NCBI GenBank assembly: GCA_038260095.1
Contig: JBBSOC010000024.1
Span: 1 to 28,717 of the forward strand
Direction: 5' to 3'
Length of the DNA: 28,717 nucleotides
From: QHCE01 sp038260095
Lineage (GTDB): Bacteria; Actinomycetota; Actinomycetes; Mycobacteriales; QHCE01
The translations under genes and the position numbers were made by a program. This document shows positions 17,170 through 24,451 of the stretch, in pieces. Every line of letters begins with the position of its first letter. The first letter of the stretch is position 1. Under the pieces are notes generated by a model. That model was not told the origin of the DNA and ran no database searches. It saw only the letters and a program-made list of their open reading frames with translations.

Positions 17170-18174
17170 CTCCCAGGCGTCGATACCAGCGAGAAGCCGC
17201 TCCGCGATTTCCGCGGGGGCGGTGGAGGCGCGCACAGATTGGCGGGCGAGATCCGCGAGAGCCTGGTCCTTGAAACCCTGAACGGTGCGCAGGATTTCGT
17301 ACTGCCCCACCAGCCGGGTACCCACAATCAACGGATCGTCAGCACCCAACGCCACTGAAACCCCGGCCCGCTCGAACGCAGTAACCGGGACCTCCTCCAG
17401 CGAGGAAAGCACCCCAAGGGGAAGGTAGGAGGTTGGGCAAATTTCCATGGTGACCTGCCTTCGGGCCAGAATTTCTAGTGTCTCCGGATTCGCCACGGCG
17501 GTGATTCCATGGCCTATTCGGCTCGCGCCGAGCAGTTCGACACATCGACGCACGTGCAAGTGGCCGGTGTAGTAGCCAGAATGGGGCACCACAAGCAGAC
17601 CCGCGTCACGCGCGATACGGGAAGCGGAAACGAAAGTGCCAGGCTCACCTAGTCGTTCGTCGTTGGAAAGGCCGAAGCCGACAATGCCGCCAATACCGCG
17701 GTGCGCGTACTGGGCCGCGACCCCCGCGACATGCTCAGCCCGCTCCGGCGAGGAGCCCCAGCTCACCGCCAATACCAGTCCGACCCCGATCCCGACGGTC
17801 CGGGCCGCCTCCTGGCACGCGTCCGCCATGATCTCTACCACCTGGTCTAACCCCCCGAGGTGGCGCTCATACGAGCTGGGATCGACTTGCAGCTCCAACC
17901 ATCCGGAGCCTTCCGCGGCATCGTCTTCGACCGCTTCCCGGATGATCCGCCGCACATCGTGATCAGACCGAATCGTGTGCCGGGCCGCGTCGTACCTGCT
18001 CTGAAAATCAGACCAATCTCGGTCGCCCTCGCCCCAGTCGAATTTTTCGTTTACCAACGCGGCAGGGAGACTAATCCCGTATTGATCAGCGAGCTCTCGG
18101 ATCGTGGCAAGCCGGGCAGAGCCAGTGAGGTGCAGATGGAGATGCGCCTTGGGTAGCGTCAGTAACTCTCGCAC
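17155..18174 (-). CDS. adenosine deaminase-like protein with altered active site
   Basis: A 339-residue TIM-barrel amidohydrolase of the adenosine/AMP deaminase family. The zinc pair is H13 and H15 in HLHLTGS. A third His is H198, another catalytic His is H222 (SRIGHG), and the metal Asp pair is D279/D280 (GADDP). The usual HAGE motif reads HSGY here, so Tyr201 replaces the Glu that protonates the purine ring. CPTSN reads CPTSY. The family fold and metal site are intact, but classic adenosine deamination is doubtful; a different substrate or a non-catalytic role is possible. The GTG start at 18174 lacks a clear ribosome site. The 3' end overlaps the convergent DUF4037 pseudogene. Confidence 0.8.
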   Translation of the reverse strand: MRELLTLPKAHLHLHLTGSARLATIRELADQYGISLPAALVNEKFDWGEGDRDWSDFQSRYDAARHTIRSDHDVRRIIREAVEDDAAEGSGWLELQVDPSSYERHLGGLDQVVEIMADACQEAARTVGIGVGLVLAVSWGSSPERAEHVAGVAAQYAHRGIGGIVGFGLSNDERLGEPGTFVSASRIARDAGLLVVPHSGYYTGHLHVRRCVELLGASRIGHGITAVANPETLEILARRQVTMEICPTSYLPLGVLSSLEEVPVTAFERAGVSVALGADDPLIVGTRLVGQYEILRTVQGFKDQALADLARQSVRASTAPAEIAERLLAGIDAWELQTA

Positions 18175-18217
18175 GAGGGCAGTATTGCACCCGAGCTGTC
18201 GAGAGCCAGCATGGTGG

Positions 18218-19039
18218 CTAAACCGGTGGCAGGGTAGCCGGCGGTGGCAGAGTAGCCGGCGAGGCCGCGGGAGGCTCAGTTTCGGTTGCTCGCTCGAAGA
18301 AGCGCAGCAACTCGACGGGGAAAGGCATCACGAGGGTGCTGTTCTTCTCCGCGGCGACGTCAACCACCGTCTGCAGCAGCCGCAATTGCAAGGCCCCTGG
18401 AGTGGCGCTCATAGCTTCAGCGGCTTGCGCCAGTTTGGTCGACGCCTGGAACTCGCCATCGGCGGCGATGACTCGGGCACGGCGTTCCCGCTCCGCCTCG
18501 GCCTGCCGGGACATTGAACGCTTCATGCCTTCGGGAAGCGCGACGTCCTTAACTTCGACGCGCTCAATGTGCAGCCCCCACGGTCCTTCGGTGGGGGCGT
18601 CGATGACGGCTTGTAGCTCACTGTTGATCTGATCGCGGTCAGACAACAGGGTATCCAGGTCCGCGCGCCCGATCACCGCACGCAGGGAGGTCTGGGCCAC
18701 CTGAGAGACCGCCCGGATGTAGTCCTGCACGTTGATCACGGCCTTGATCGGATCAACGACACGGAAGTACACCACCGCGTCCACAGTCAGGGTTACGTTG
18801 TCGCGGGTGATGGCGCCCTGGGCAGGGATGCCCATGACCACGGTCTGCATGGACACCTTGCGCATATAGTCGACGAACGGGATGATTAGCCGCAATCCGG
18901 GCTGGCGGACCTCGGACAACAGACGCCCGAAGCGCAGCACGACGCCTCTTTCGTATTGCTGCACCATGCGAACGCCAAAACTCAGCAACACGAGCACGGC
19001 GATCACGATAATGACGGCGATAACAACAAAAGCGGCCAT
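18218..19039 (-). CDS. slipin/stomatin-like SPFH (band 7) membrane protein
   Basis: A 273-residue SPFH protein that forms oligomers at the inner membrane and is linked to membrane microdomains and protease control. An N-terminal membrane helix (FVVIAVIIVIAVLVLLSFGV) is followed by the band 7 domain with family marks QQYERGVVLRFGRL, PGLRLIIPFVD, VTLTVDAVVYFRVVDP and SMSRQAEAERERRARVIAADGE. The Pro/Ala-rich tail ends in a PATLPP repeat. I chose the ATG at 19039 because GAGGA lies 7 nt upstream; the GTG at 19057 would overlap that site. An NfeD partner, often next to slipins, is not visible. Confidence 0.9.
   Translation of the reverse strand: MAAFVVIAVIIVIAVLVLLSFGVRMVQQYERGVVLRFGRLLSEVRQPGLRLIIPFVDYMRKVSMQTVVMGIPAQGAITRDNVTLTVDAVVYFRVVDPIKAVINVQDYIRAVSQVAQTSLRAVIGRADLDTLLSDRDQINSELQAVIDAPTEGPWGLHIERVEVKDVALPEGMKRSMSRQAEAERERRARVIAADGEFQASTKLAQAAEAMSATPGALQLRLLQTVVDVAAEKNSTLVMPFPVELLRFFERATETEPPAASPATLPPPATLPPV
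18225..18260 (-). repeat. two 18-bp tandem repeats in slipin tail
   Basis: Two adjacent copies of GGTGGCAG-G/A-GTAGCCGGC (18225-18242 and 18243-18260, plus-strand sense) differ by one base. They encode the duplicated PATLPP peptide at the slipin C-terminus and look like a recent slippage duplication. Confidence 0.7.
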
Positions 19040-19321
19040 GGGAGCGTCCTCGTTCACGTTGGATTGGGACAGTTGATCAGCTCAGTAGCGAGATGGTAAG
19101 CGCGCCGTTACTCTACCCGTTCTTTGCGTCGCCGTCCTCACTACTACGTCAACTTCTCTACGTATACTCCACCTTCGCTCCGGTCAGAGTCGGCACCGGG
19201 ACTCTTACGTTGGCATCTGGCCGGCATACCAGGCCCATGTTAGGCGAGCTCATGGCCGCCGATGAGCCGTCAGTCCCCCAGGTTTCGTTCTTTCGCAACG
19301 GAGAGCTGTGGATTTCATTTA

Positions 19322-19397
19322 TATACATATATTGCACTACACATTATAGTTTTGCCGTTGGCGCACCACTAACCGGGAAACTAACAGGCGTAAGGAG
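19322..19397 (+). promoter_or_regulatory. promoter and ribosome site of the small secreted protein
   Basis: Within the 365-bp gene-free stretch 19040-19404, an AT-rich patch (19316-19352) holds a -35-like TATACA (19322-19327) and a -10 TATAGT (19345-19350) with a 17-nt spacer. Transcription would start near 19357. The leader ends with AAGGAG (19392-19397), 7 nt before a TTG start. The remainder (19040-19315) shows no convincing gene; an open frame from 19093 runs through it but lacks coding character. Confidence 0.55.
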
Positions 19398-19404
19398 AAC
19401 TACA

Positions 19405-19842
19405 TTGAAACCCAATAATCAGCTGAGCACATGGCGACGACCGGCTGCTGCGGGAAAGACACTACTCGTTGTCGGTGCGCTGATAGGTGCTCTCGCAGTA
19501 ACGGGATCCACCGAGACCGCATCTGCCGCTGCACTATCAGGCCCTTGCGACCGAGTGGGACATGAAGTTGATCTCCACACCGACGGCAACTACGCCGGAG
19601 ACCTAGACAGGGTCTGGATCTGCCCAGCGGCTCCATACGCAAACGTGCCAGACCGGCAGCACGATCGTACAAGCAGCTGGTTTGCTTACCCGCGCCCAGA
19701 CTCTCGAGATGTCTGTTTAATAGACCACGTCGACGGTCGCGAGGTTGAACTTGATCGACTACACAGCACTCCACCTAACGGAGCGGCACATAATTTGAGT
19801 GACTGGGCAAATGATCGAGCGGACGCAGTCAAGCTCTGCTGA
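19405..19842 (+). CDS. small secreted Cys-containing protein, possibly beta/gamma-crystallin/I36-like
   Basis: A 145-residue exported protein. The TTG start at 19405 is fixed by AAGGAG 7 nt upstream. An RR-containing n-region (WRRPAAAGK) and a hydrophobic core lead to a likely cleavage after TASAA, so the mature protein is about 105 residues. It has four Cys (GPC, WIC, DVC, KLC), probably two disulfides. NYAGDLDRVWIC and the ending NLSDWANDRADAVKLC resemble the NxxG...WxxC and NDRxSSVxx motifs of beta/gamma-crystallin-like peptidase inhibitor I36 proteins of actinomycetes; this link is tentative. The frame stays open upstream to 19093 but without coding character. Confidence 0.6.
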   Translation: MKPNNQLSTWRRPAAAGKTLLVVGALIGALAVTGSTETASAAALSGPCDRVGHEVDLHTDGNYAGDLDRVWICPAAPYANVPDRQHDRTSSWFAYPRPDSRDVCLIDHVDGREVELDRLHSTPPNGAAHNLSDWANDRADAVKLC

Positions 19843-19984
19843 GCTACCGTCAGCGAGAAAGCGCCTGCATAGTTGTCTCACTTCATACAGTGGTCACCTG
19901 CTTGGCGACCCGGCCCAATGCGAGTTGCTCAGCCCGTCACGGACCTGACGAACAGATGGAAGAGTGATGCCCCAGCTAACGAAG

Positions 19985-20362
19985 TCAGTACGGTGCGTGT
20001 AGATCCGCGACCATCGGGAAGTGCCGGACATTGCATGTTAGTAGTCGCAAGCCGTACTGGATCGCGGTGGCGGCAATAGCCAAGTCGGCGGCGTCGATGG
20101 TGTGATGGCTGGGAAGCCATTGCCGTCCCAGCGCACCAGCTTCTTCAGCCACCACAGTGTCGACCGGGTGCCAGACGAAAGTCGATAACAGTAATCGGGT
20201 TGCATCTTCTTCTATCGCGCGCAGACCGGCGAGAACCTCCAGTCTCGTGATCTCGCTGGCGTGCAGCGGGGCGGCCACCCGCTCTCCTTCGAGCAATTTC
20301 AAGGCGCCCCGGTGACCACGCAGATAGTCAATTAGCACCGAGGTATCGACCAGCGCGCTCAC
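19985..20362 (-). CDS. vapC: PIN-domain ribonuclease toxin VapC
   Basis: A 125-residue PIN-domain endoribonuclease, toxin of a type II toxin-antitoxin pair that cuts tRNA or rRNA. Acidic active-site residues are D6 (LVDTSVLIDYLRG), E42 (ITRLEVLAGL), and D90/D93 (HTIDAADLAIAATA). The GTG start at 20362 overlaps the antitoxin stop in the sequence GTGA, the usual coupling in vapBC operons. In-frame codons further upstream lie inside vapB and are not needed. All acidic residues are present, so it should be active. Confidence 0.9.
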   Translation of the reverse strand: MSALVDTSVLIDYLRGHRGALKLLEGERVAAPLHASEITRLEVLAGLRAIEEDATRLLLSTFVWHPVDTVVAEEAGALGRQWLPSHHTIDAADLAIAATAIQYGLRLLTCNVRHFPMVADLHAPY

Positions 20363-20613
20363 CGGCTTTGTTGCAGACGAGTACCCGAGCGCAGCTGGTC
20401 CACCCAAGCGGCACCGTCCAAGTCGCGTTCGCCCCAGGAGCCGAACGCCCTATGCATGGCGGCGAGATCACCGTCTACGGAGCGTTCCGCTCCATAGACG
20501 ACCCCTACCGCATCTCGGATGAGAGCCGAGATCGAACGTCCAGTGCGCGCGGCGGCCACATTGAGGGTCTGCCGCTCTTCCTCTGTGAGAGAAATTTGAG
20601 TCCGCAACATCAT
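20359..20613 (-). CDS. vapB: ribbon-helix-helix antitoxin VapB
   Basis: An 84-residue antitoxin that should bind VapC and repress its own operon. The N-terminus LRTQISLTEEERQTLNVAAA followed by RTGRSISALIRDAV is a ribbon-helix-helix DNA-binding motif. The acidic C-terminal part (ERDLDGAAWVDQLRSG) is the likely toxin-binding region. The ATG at 20613 (or the next codon at 20610) follows a -10 box by 6 nt with no ribosome site, so translation is probably leaderless. Longer in-frame starts up to 20658 would run through the operator and promoter. Its stop overlaps the vapC start by 4 nt. Confidence 0.85.
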   Translation of the reverse strand: MMLRTQISLTEEERQTLNVAAARTGRSISALIRDAVGVVYGAERSVDGDLAAMHRAFGSWGERDLDGAAWVDQLRSGTRLQQSR

Positions 20614-20633
20614 GATGTAAGGGTACATCATGA
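20610..20633 (-). promoter_or_regulatory. vapBC operator palindrome over the promoter
   Basis: A perfect 10-bp inverted repeat, TCATGATGTA (20610-20619) and TACATCATGA (20624-20633), flanks the 4-bp spacer AGGG. The -10 box TACCCT (minus strand, 20620-20625) lies in its centre and the first ATG of vapB in one arm. A VapB dimer or VapBC complex bound here would block RNA polymerase directly, the standard autoregulation of such operons. Confidence 0.75.
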
Positions 20634-20667
20634 TCGAGCTTAGAGTCGAGGACGCCAACCACCCCAG

Positions 20668-21588
20668 CTAGCAAAGGCTTTCATGCAGTTTCTTGACTCG
20701 CCGCAAGGATTCGTCGTCGGCCGGAGTGTAGGTAACGAATCTGGTCCCAGGCTGTGGACCAACCCACAACGGCGTGTAGTAGAAACGCATCACACCAAAA
20801 TCTGTGTGCAGAAAGCGCTTCACCCGGCTCTCGGGGCCCTTCGACGCGCCTTTGACCTCATGCCGCTCCCACAACGCCGCAAATTCTGGTGACGCGTTGC
20901 GCAGCCGTTTCACCAGGCATTTCCACGTGGAATCATCCAAGTGTTCGGCCATCGCGGCCCGGTACTGCGCCACCATGTACGCGAGGGTGTCTTCCCAATC
21001 CAGGAGCGCATCCCGCCAGGCAGGGTGCGTGAACGCTAACCACAATGAATTCCGATCTTCGGCGGGCACAGCGGTTAAGTCAGTGACAAGCTGCCCATAG
21101 GTGCGGTTAAACGCCAACAAATCGTAGCGGGCGTTCTGGATACAGGCCGGGAACGGCTCCAGTTTTTCCAGCATGGTTCGCATTCCGGAAGTGACCGCGG
21201 CGGATTCGAGCTCGATGGAAGGTAGGGAGGCGCCGCTGAGAACGTATAGATGCGACCGCTCGTGGTGATCCAACAGCAGCGTCCGGGCTATAGCGTCTAA
21301 CACGCTTTCTGAGACGCTGATGTCTCGTCCTTGCTCCAGCCAGGTGTACCACGTGATACCGATATTGGCGAGTTGCGCTACTTCTTCCCGTCGTAAGCCA
21401 GGGGTGCGCCGGCGCCCACCAGGTGGGAGCCCGACTTGGGCAGGCGAGATCCGCTCCCTTCGGCCACGGAGAAAAATTGCGAGTTCCCTACGGCGCAACT
21501 GCGCGGGCGGGGTTGGCCCGTGTCCGTTAGAGCTAGCTTCCACAGTCGAGGGATCATCAATTCGAGGTATAACAGCCGAGGTTGTCAC
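20668..21588 (-). CDS. XRE-family regulator with MmyB-like ligand-binding domain
   Basis: A 306-residue transcription regulator. Residues about 30-105 hold a helix-turn-helix (LAIFLRGRRERISPAQVGLP, RRTPGLRREEVAQLANIGIT, WYTWLEQGRD), the standard start of actinobacterial MmyB-type regulators. Residues about 135-300 are the MmyB-like domain (PF17765; ALLDWEDTLAYMVAQYRAAM ... GVMRFYYTPLWVGPQPGTRFV), thought to bind a small fatty-acid-like ligand. It is divergent from an efflux pump with a 101-bp intergenic region rich in inverted repeats, so it probably controls the pump. The GTG start at 21588 has no clear ribosome site. The 35-residue N-terminal extension is not conserved in the family as far as I know. 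Confidence 0.88.
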   Translation of the reverse strand: MTTSAVIPRIDDPSTVEASSNGHGPTPPAQLRRRELAIFLRGRRERISPAQVGLPPGGRRRTPGLRREEVAQLANIGITWYTWLEQGRDISVSESVLDAIARTLLLDHHERSHLYVLSGASLPSIELESAAVTSGMRTMLEKLEPFPACIQNARYDLLAFNRTYGQLVTDLTAVPAEDRNSLWLAFTHPAWRDALLDWEDTLAYMVAQYRAAMAEHLDDSTWKCLVKRLRNASPEFAALWERHEVKGASKGPESRVKRFLHTDFGVMRFYYTPLWVGPQPGTRFVTYTPADDESLRRVKKLHESLC

Positions 21589-21620
21589 ATATTGAGTTTC
21601 CCGCGGTATGAGCGATTCGT

Positions 21621-21663
21621 CCAGGTGTCATTTATACCAGGATAAATAGGCTCTGGTACCTGG
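21621..21663. promoter_or_regulatory. nested inverted repeats, putative operator between regulator and efflux pump
   Basis: CCAGGT (21621-21626) pairs with ACCTGG (21658-21663), and inside them ACCAG (21636-21640) pairs with CTGGT (21653-21657). The right-hand arms are contiguous (CTGGTACCTGG). The motif CCAGG/ACCAG occurs three to four times in 43 bp of an otherwise AT-rich intergenic region. This is the expected position for the binding site of the divergent XRE regulator. Confidence 0.5.
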
Positions 21664-21689
21664 CTATTGTTGCGATCATAGTAGGGATC

Positions 21690-23210
21690 ATGGCGAATCA
21701 ATGTGACGTAATTACTAGGCCAGCACAGTGGGGCACACCAGCTGCTCCACGTGCGGCAACCCAGCCGCTGGCGCCTAACCTTCCCGCGAATCCAGAAGGT
21801 CCCGCAAGCTCGAAGAAGCCGTCAGAGCTCAGCATTCTCGGCATTATCACAGTATTGAGCGGCGTCTTCCTTTCCATGGTGGATTTCTTCATTGTGAACG
21901 TGGCGCTGCCTTCCATCGATCAGGACCTGCACGCTTCGCCTGCGATCCTGGAACTTGTCATCGCCGGTTACGGCATCGCATACGCCCTTTTACTGGTGAT
22001 TGGTGGCCGGCTTGGTGATACTTTCGGTCGTCGGAGGCTTTTTATAACGGGGATGGCCGCGTTCGGTGTGACGTCACTGCTATGCGGCCTTGCCCCTAGC
22101 TCAGCGACGTTAGTGGCCGCACGAGTATTGCAAGGTGCTTCTGCCGCGCTGATGGTTCCGCAGGTCCTGGCCACTATTCAAGCCACTACCGCTGGGCCTC
22201 ACCGGGCGAGGGCAATAAGCATGTATGGCGCCGCCGGGGGGTTAGCTGGGGTTGTTGGGCAGGTCCTTGGCGGCGTGCTGATTTCGGCTGATATCGGCGG
22301 CCTTGGGTGGCGCCCTATCTTTCTGGTAAACGTCCCCATAGTAGCCGCCGGCCTACTATGCGCAGTCCGGATGATCCCGGAGACACGTGCGACCGCTCCA
22401 CCTAAACTCGACATTCCCGGCACTATGCTTCTCGGCCTGACCGTGCTGACGTTGCTGATACCACTCACCGAAGGTCGCGCGACCGGATGGCCGCTGTGGG
22501 CGTGGCTGATGCTTGCTATTTCTCCAGTGAGCGCTGCGGCATTCATGGCTGTAGAGCACCGTTTGGAGCGGACTGGTGGTCTCCCGCTCGTCCCGCCATC
22601 TCTGCTAAAGATGCCCAGCATGCGTAACGGCCTCCTGGCTAGCGCTCCATTCTTCATCGGCTTCGGCGGCTTCATGTTCGTCTACGCGGTCGTATTACAG
22701 CAGGGTATACATCTGAGCGCGTTACAAGCGGGGCTTGCGCTTGTTCCGATGGGAACCGCTTTCCTCATAACCTCGTTGGGTAGCCCACGGTGGGTTACCA
22801 GCCACGGACGACGGGTGATCTGGGTTGGTGCGCTCATCCAAGCCGTAGGGCTGGGCATCATCGTGCTCACTGTCTTCACTCAGTGGCCAAACCTCACTCC
22901 GTTAAACCTTGCTCTGGGCATGGCTGTCGCTGGTGCCGGGCAGGGTTTCGTGATGAGCCCACTGTTTCGGGTGGTGCTCTCCAAAGTTCCCACCGAACAG
23001 GCCGGAATCGGATCTGGAGTCTTGGTCACCACCCAGCAGGTCGCGTTAGCACTTGGGGTCGCCACGTTGGGTAGCCTGTTTCTATCGCTATCGGAAGCTC
23101 GTAGCGTCGGAACACAGTACGCATTCATCGCAGTGCTGTGCGTGCAGATACTGATAGCTGGAGTAGTCATGGTGGCTAGCCGGCGCCTCCCCCGAGCGGT
23201 GAAAGGGTAG
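21690..23210 (+). CDS. DHA2-family (14-TM) MFS drug efflux transporter
   Basis: A 506-residue major facilitator of the DHA2/EmrB-QacA type, a proton-driven exporter of lipophilic drugs at the inner membrane. After a Pro-rich polar N-terminus of about 45 residues, the first helix carries GVFLSMVDFFIVNVALPSI (motif D1). Motif A is GGRLGDTFGRRRLF, and motif C is in GGLAGVVGQVLGGVLI. Hydrophobic segments continue to about residue 495, enough for 14 helices. The ATG at 21690 has a weak GGGA upstream. It is probably repressed or induced through the divergent XRE/MmyB regulator. A strong palindrome directly follows the stop codon. Confidence 0.92.
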   Translation: MANQCDVITRPAQWGTPAAPRAATQPLAPNLPANPEGPASSKKPSELSILGIITVLSGVFLSMVDFFIVNVALPSIDQDLHASPAILELVIAGYGIAYALLLVIGGRLGDTFGRRRLFITGMAAFGVTSLLCGLAPSSATLVAARVLQGASAALMVPQVLATIQATTAGPHRARAISMYGAAGGLAGVVGQVLGGVLISADIGGLGWRPIFLVNVPIVAAGLLCAVRMIPETRATAPPKLDIPGTMLLGLTVLTLLIPLTEGRATGWPLWAWLMLAISPVSAAAFMAVEHRLERTGGLPLVPPSLLKMPSMRNGLLASAPFFIGFGGFMFVYAVVLQQGIHLSALQAGLALVPMGTAFLITSLGSPRWVTSHGRRVIWVGALIQAVGLGIIVLTVFTQWPNLTPLNLALGMAVAGAGQGFVMSPLFRVVLSKVPTEQAGIGSGVLVTTQQVALALGVATLGSLFLSLSEARSVGTQYAFIAVLCVQILIAGVVMVASRRLPRAVKG

Positions 23211-23231
23211 GCAGGAGGGGCCCCTCCTGCC
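23210..23231. terminator. perfect 22-bp palindrome, bidirectional terminator candidate
   Basis: Two 11-bp arms (GGCAGGAGGGG, 23210-23220; CCCCTCCTGCC, 23221-23231) form a perfect palindrome beginning at the last base of the efflux pump stop codon. It lies between the pump gene and a convergent small gene ending at 23277. No T-run follows, which is common for actinobacterial terminators. With no spacer the hairpin must open a few central bases for its loop. Confidence 0.6.
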
Positions 23232-23276
23232 AGCGCTCGGGAGTTCGACGTCTTTCATGCCGCGGTAAAGCTAAAG

Positions 23277-23456
23277 CTAGCTCCGGCCTCGGCTCAGCAC
23301 CTCGCGCTTGATGAACCCAACGATTCCCGTGGCCACAAACAGCACCGCGCCAATGATGGCCAGCCAGAACAGGCCCTTGATTGCGGCACCGAGCACCACG
23401 AACCCTACCCAAATCAGCAGCAGAACTACGAGCAGTGTGAGCACAACGACCTCCAT
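23277..23456 (-). CDS. small hydrophobic membrane protein (59 aa)
   Basis: An open frame of 59 residues starting MEVVVLTLLVVLLLIWVGFV. It has two hydrophobic segments (about 3-24 and 30-50) separated by IKG, then a basic tail FIKREVLSRGRS. Such small two-helix proteins are frequent in actinomycetes, with unknown function. The ATG at 23456 has no strong ribosome site; a -10-like TAGGGT lies about 25 nt upstream. It converges on the efflux pump gene, with the palindrome between them. Confidence 0.6.
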   Translation of the reverse strand: MEVVVLTLLVVLLLIWVGFVVLGAAIKGLFWLAIIGAVLFVATGIVGFIKREVLSRGRS

Positions 23457-23601
23457 GTCAGCGGGAATTGTGCCTTACCCTAGAGCATTCACTACAGCGG
23501 CAGCGCCGACATGCCCAAAGTCCGGTTAATTGGGTCCCAACCCACAATCAGTCTCGGCGACGTAGGGGCTCCGGCTGCCCCAATGTGTAAGACTTGGCAG
23601 C

Positions 23602-24405
23602 ATGACATTGACACTCGGCGACGGTCCGCTCTCCTCCCGTCCTCGCGACACCGTGAACTACCGCATCGATGGACCGGCGCACCGGTTGCTGTTGCAACCC
23701 TTCCCCCGACGCGTGCGGGCGGTTTTGCGCGGTGAGACAGTGCTCGACACCACTCACGGGATGCTGCTCCACGAGAGCAACCTGCTTCCGCAGCTTTACG
23801 TTCCCCGCGGCGACGTCCAAGACGGCGTGCTCACCCACACCGACCACCACACGCACTGCCCGTTCAAAGGGGACGCGAGCTACTGGTCAGTCACGGCGGG
23901 TGGCCAGACGGACGACAACGCGGTGTGGTCCTATCTCGATCCGCTGCCTGAGGCAAGCTGGCTGATTAATTATGTAGGACTGTACTGGCACTCGATGGAT
24001 GCCTGGTTCGACGAAGACGAGGAAGCCGCCGGGCACCTGCGCGATCCCTACCACCGGGTCGACGTCCGGAGCACCAGCCGGCACGTGCGGGTGGTGGCCG
24101 GTGAGGAAGTGATCGCCGAGTCCCGGCGCGCAATATTGTTGTCGGAGACTGGCCTGCCAAACCGTTTCTACCTGCCGACCGAGGATGTGCGCGGCGACCT
24201 ACTCGAGTTATCGGGCACGCACACCGCGTGTCCGTACAAGGGCACCGCGTCCTATCGCAGCCTGCGTACTCCATCAGGGCGCATCGCTGACGCTGCCTGG
24301 TGCTATCCAGAGCCGATGGACGGGGTACAAGCGATCCGCGGATACCTGTGCTTAGTCGCCGAGGGAGTCCAAACTTGGGTGGACGACGTACAGCTCGAAA
24401 ACTAG
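23602..24405 (+). CDS. tandem DUF427 domain protein
   Basis: A 267-residue protein with two DUF427 domains (PF04248) side by side. The first (about 35-135) has TTHGMLLHESNLLPQLYVPR and HTHCPFKGDASYWSV; the second (about 160-260) has RRAILLSETGLPNRFYLPTE and HTACPYKGTASYRSL. The paired CPFKG/CPYKG motifs are the family signature. Two-domain forms are common in actinomycetes. The function is unknown; the fold is small and beta-rich and probably cytosolic. The ATG start at 23602 has no strong ribosome site. The 3' end is 46 bp from the convergent acetyltransferase gene. Confidence 0.88.
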   Translation: MTLTLGDGPLSSRPRDTVNYRIDGPAHRLLLQPFPRRVRAVLRGETVLDTTHGMLLHESNLLPQLYVPRGDVQDGVLTHTDHHTHCPFKGDASYWSVTAGGQTDDNAVWSYLDPLPEASWLINYVGLYWHSMDAWFDEDEEAAGHLRDPYHRVDVRSTSRHVRVVAGEEVIAESRRAILLSETGLPNRFYLPTEDVRGDLLELSGTHTACPYKGTASYRSLRTPSGRIADAAWCYPEPMDGVQAIRGYLCLVAEGVQTWVDDVQLEN

Positions 24406-24451
24406 GGTGCGGGCAATCACAATCCGGGCGAGACCAGGATAGCGTCACTGT

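Noticed and set aside
19093..19404. N-terminal extension of the small secreted protein
   Set aside because: Composition is not protein-like, and a strong promoter and AAGGAG site define the TTG start at 19405 with a proper signal peptide.
20613..20658. Longer vapB start at 20658
   Set aside because: It would translate through the operator palindrome and the -10 box; the added residues are not part of the ribbon-helix-helix domain.
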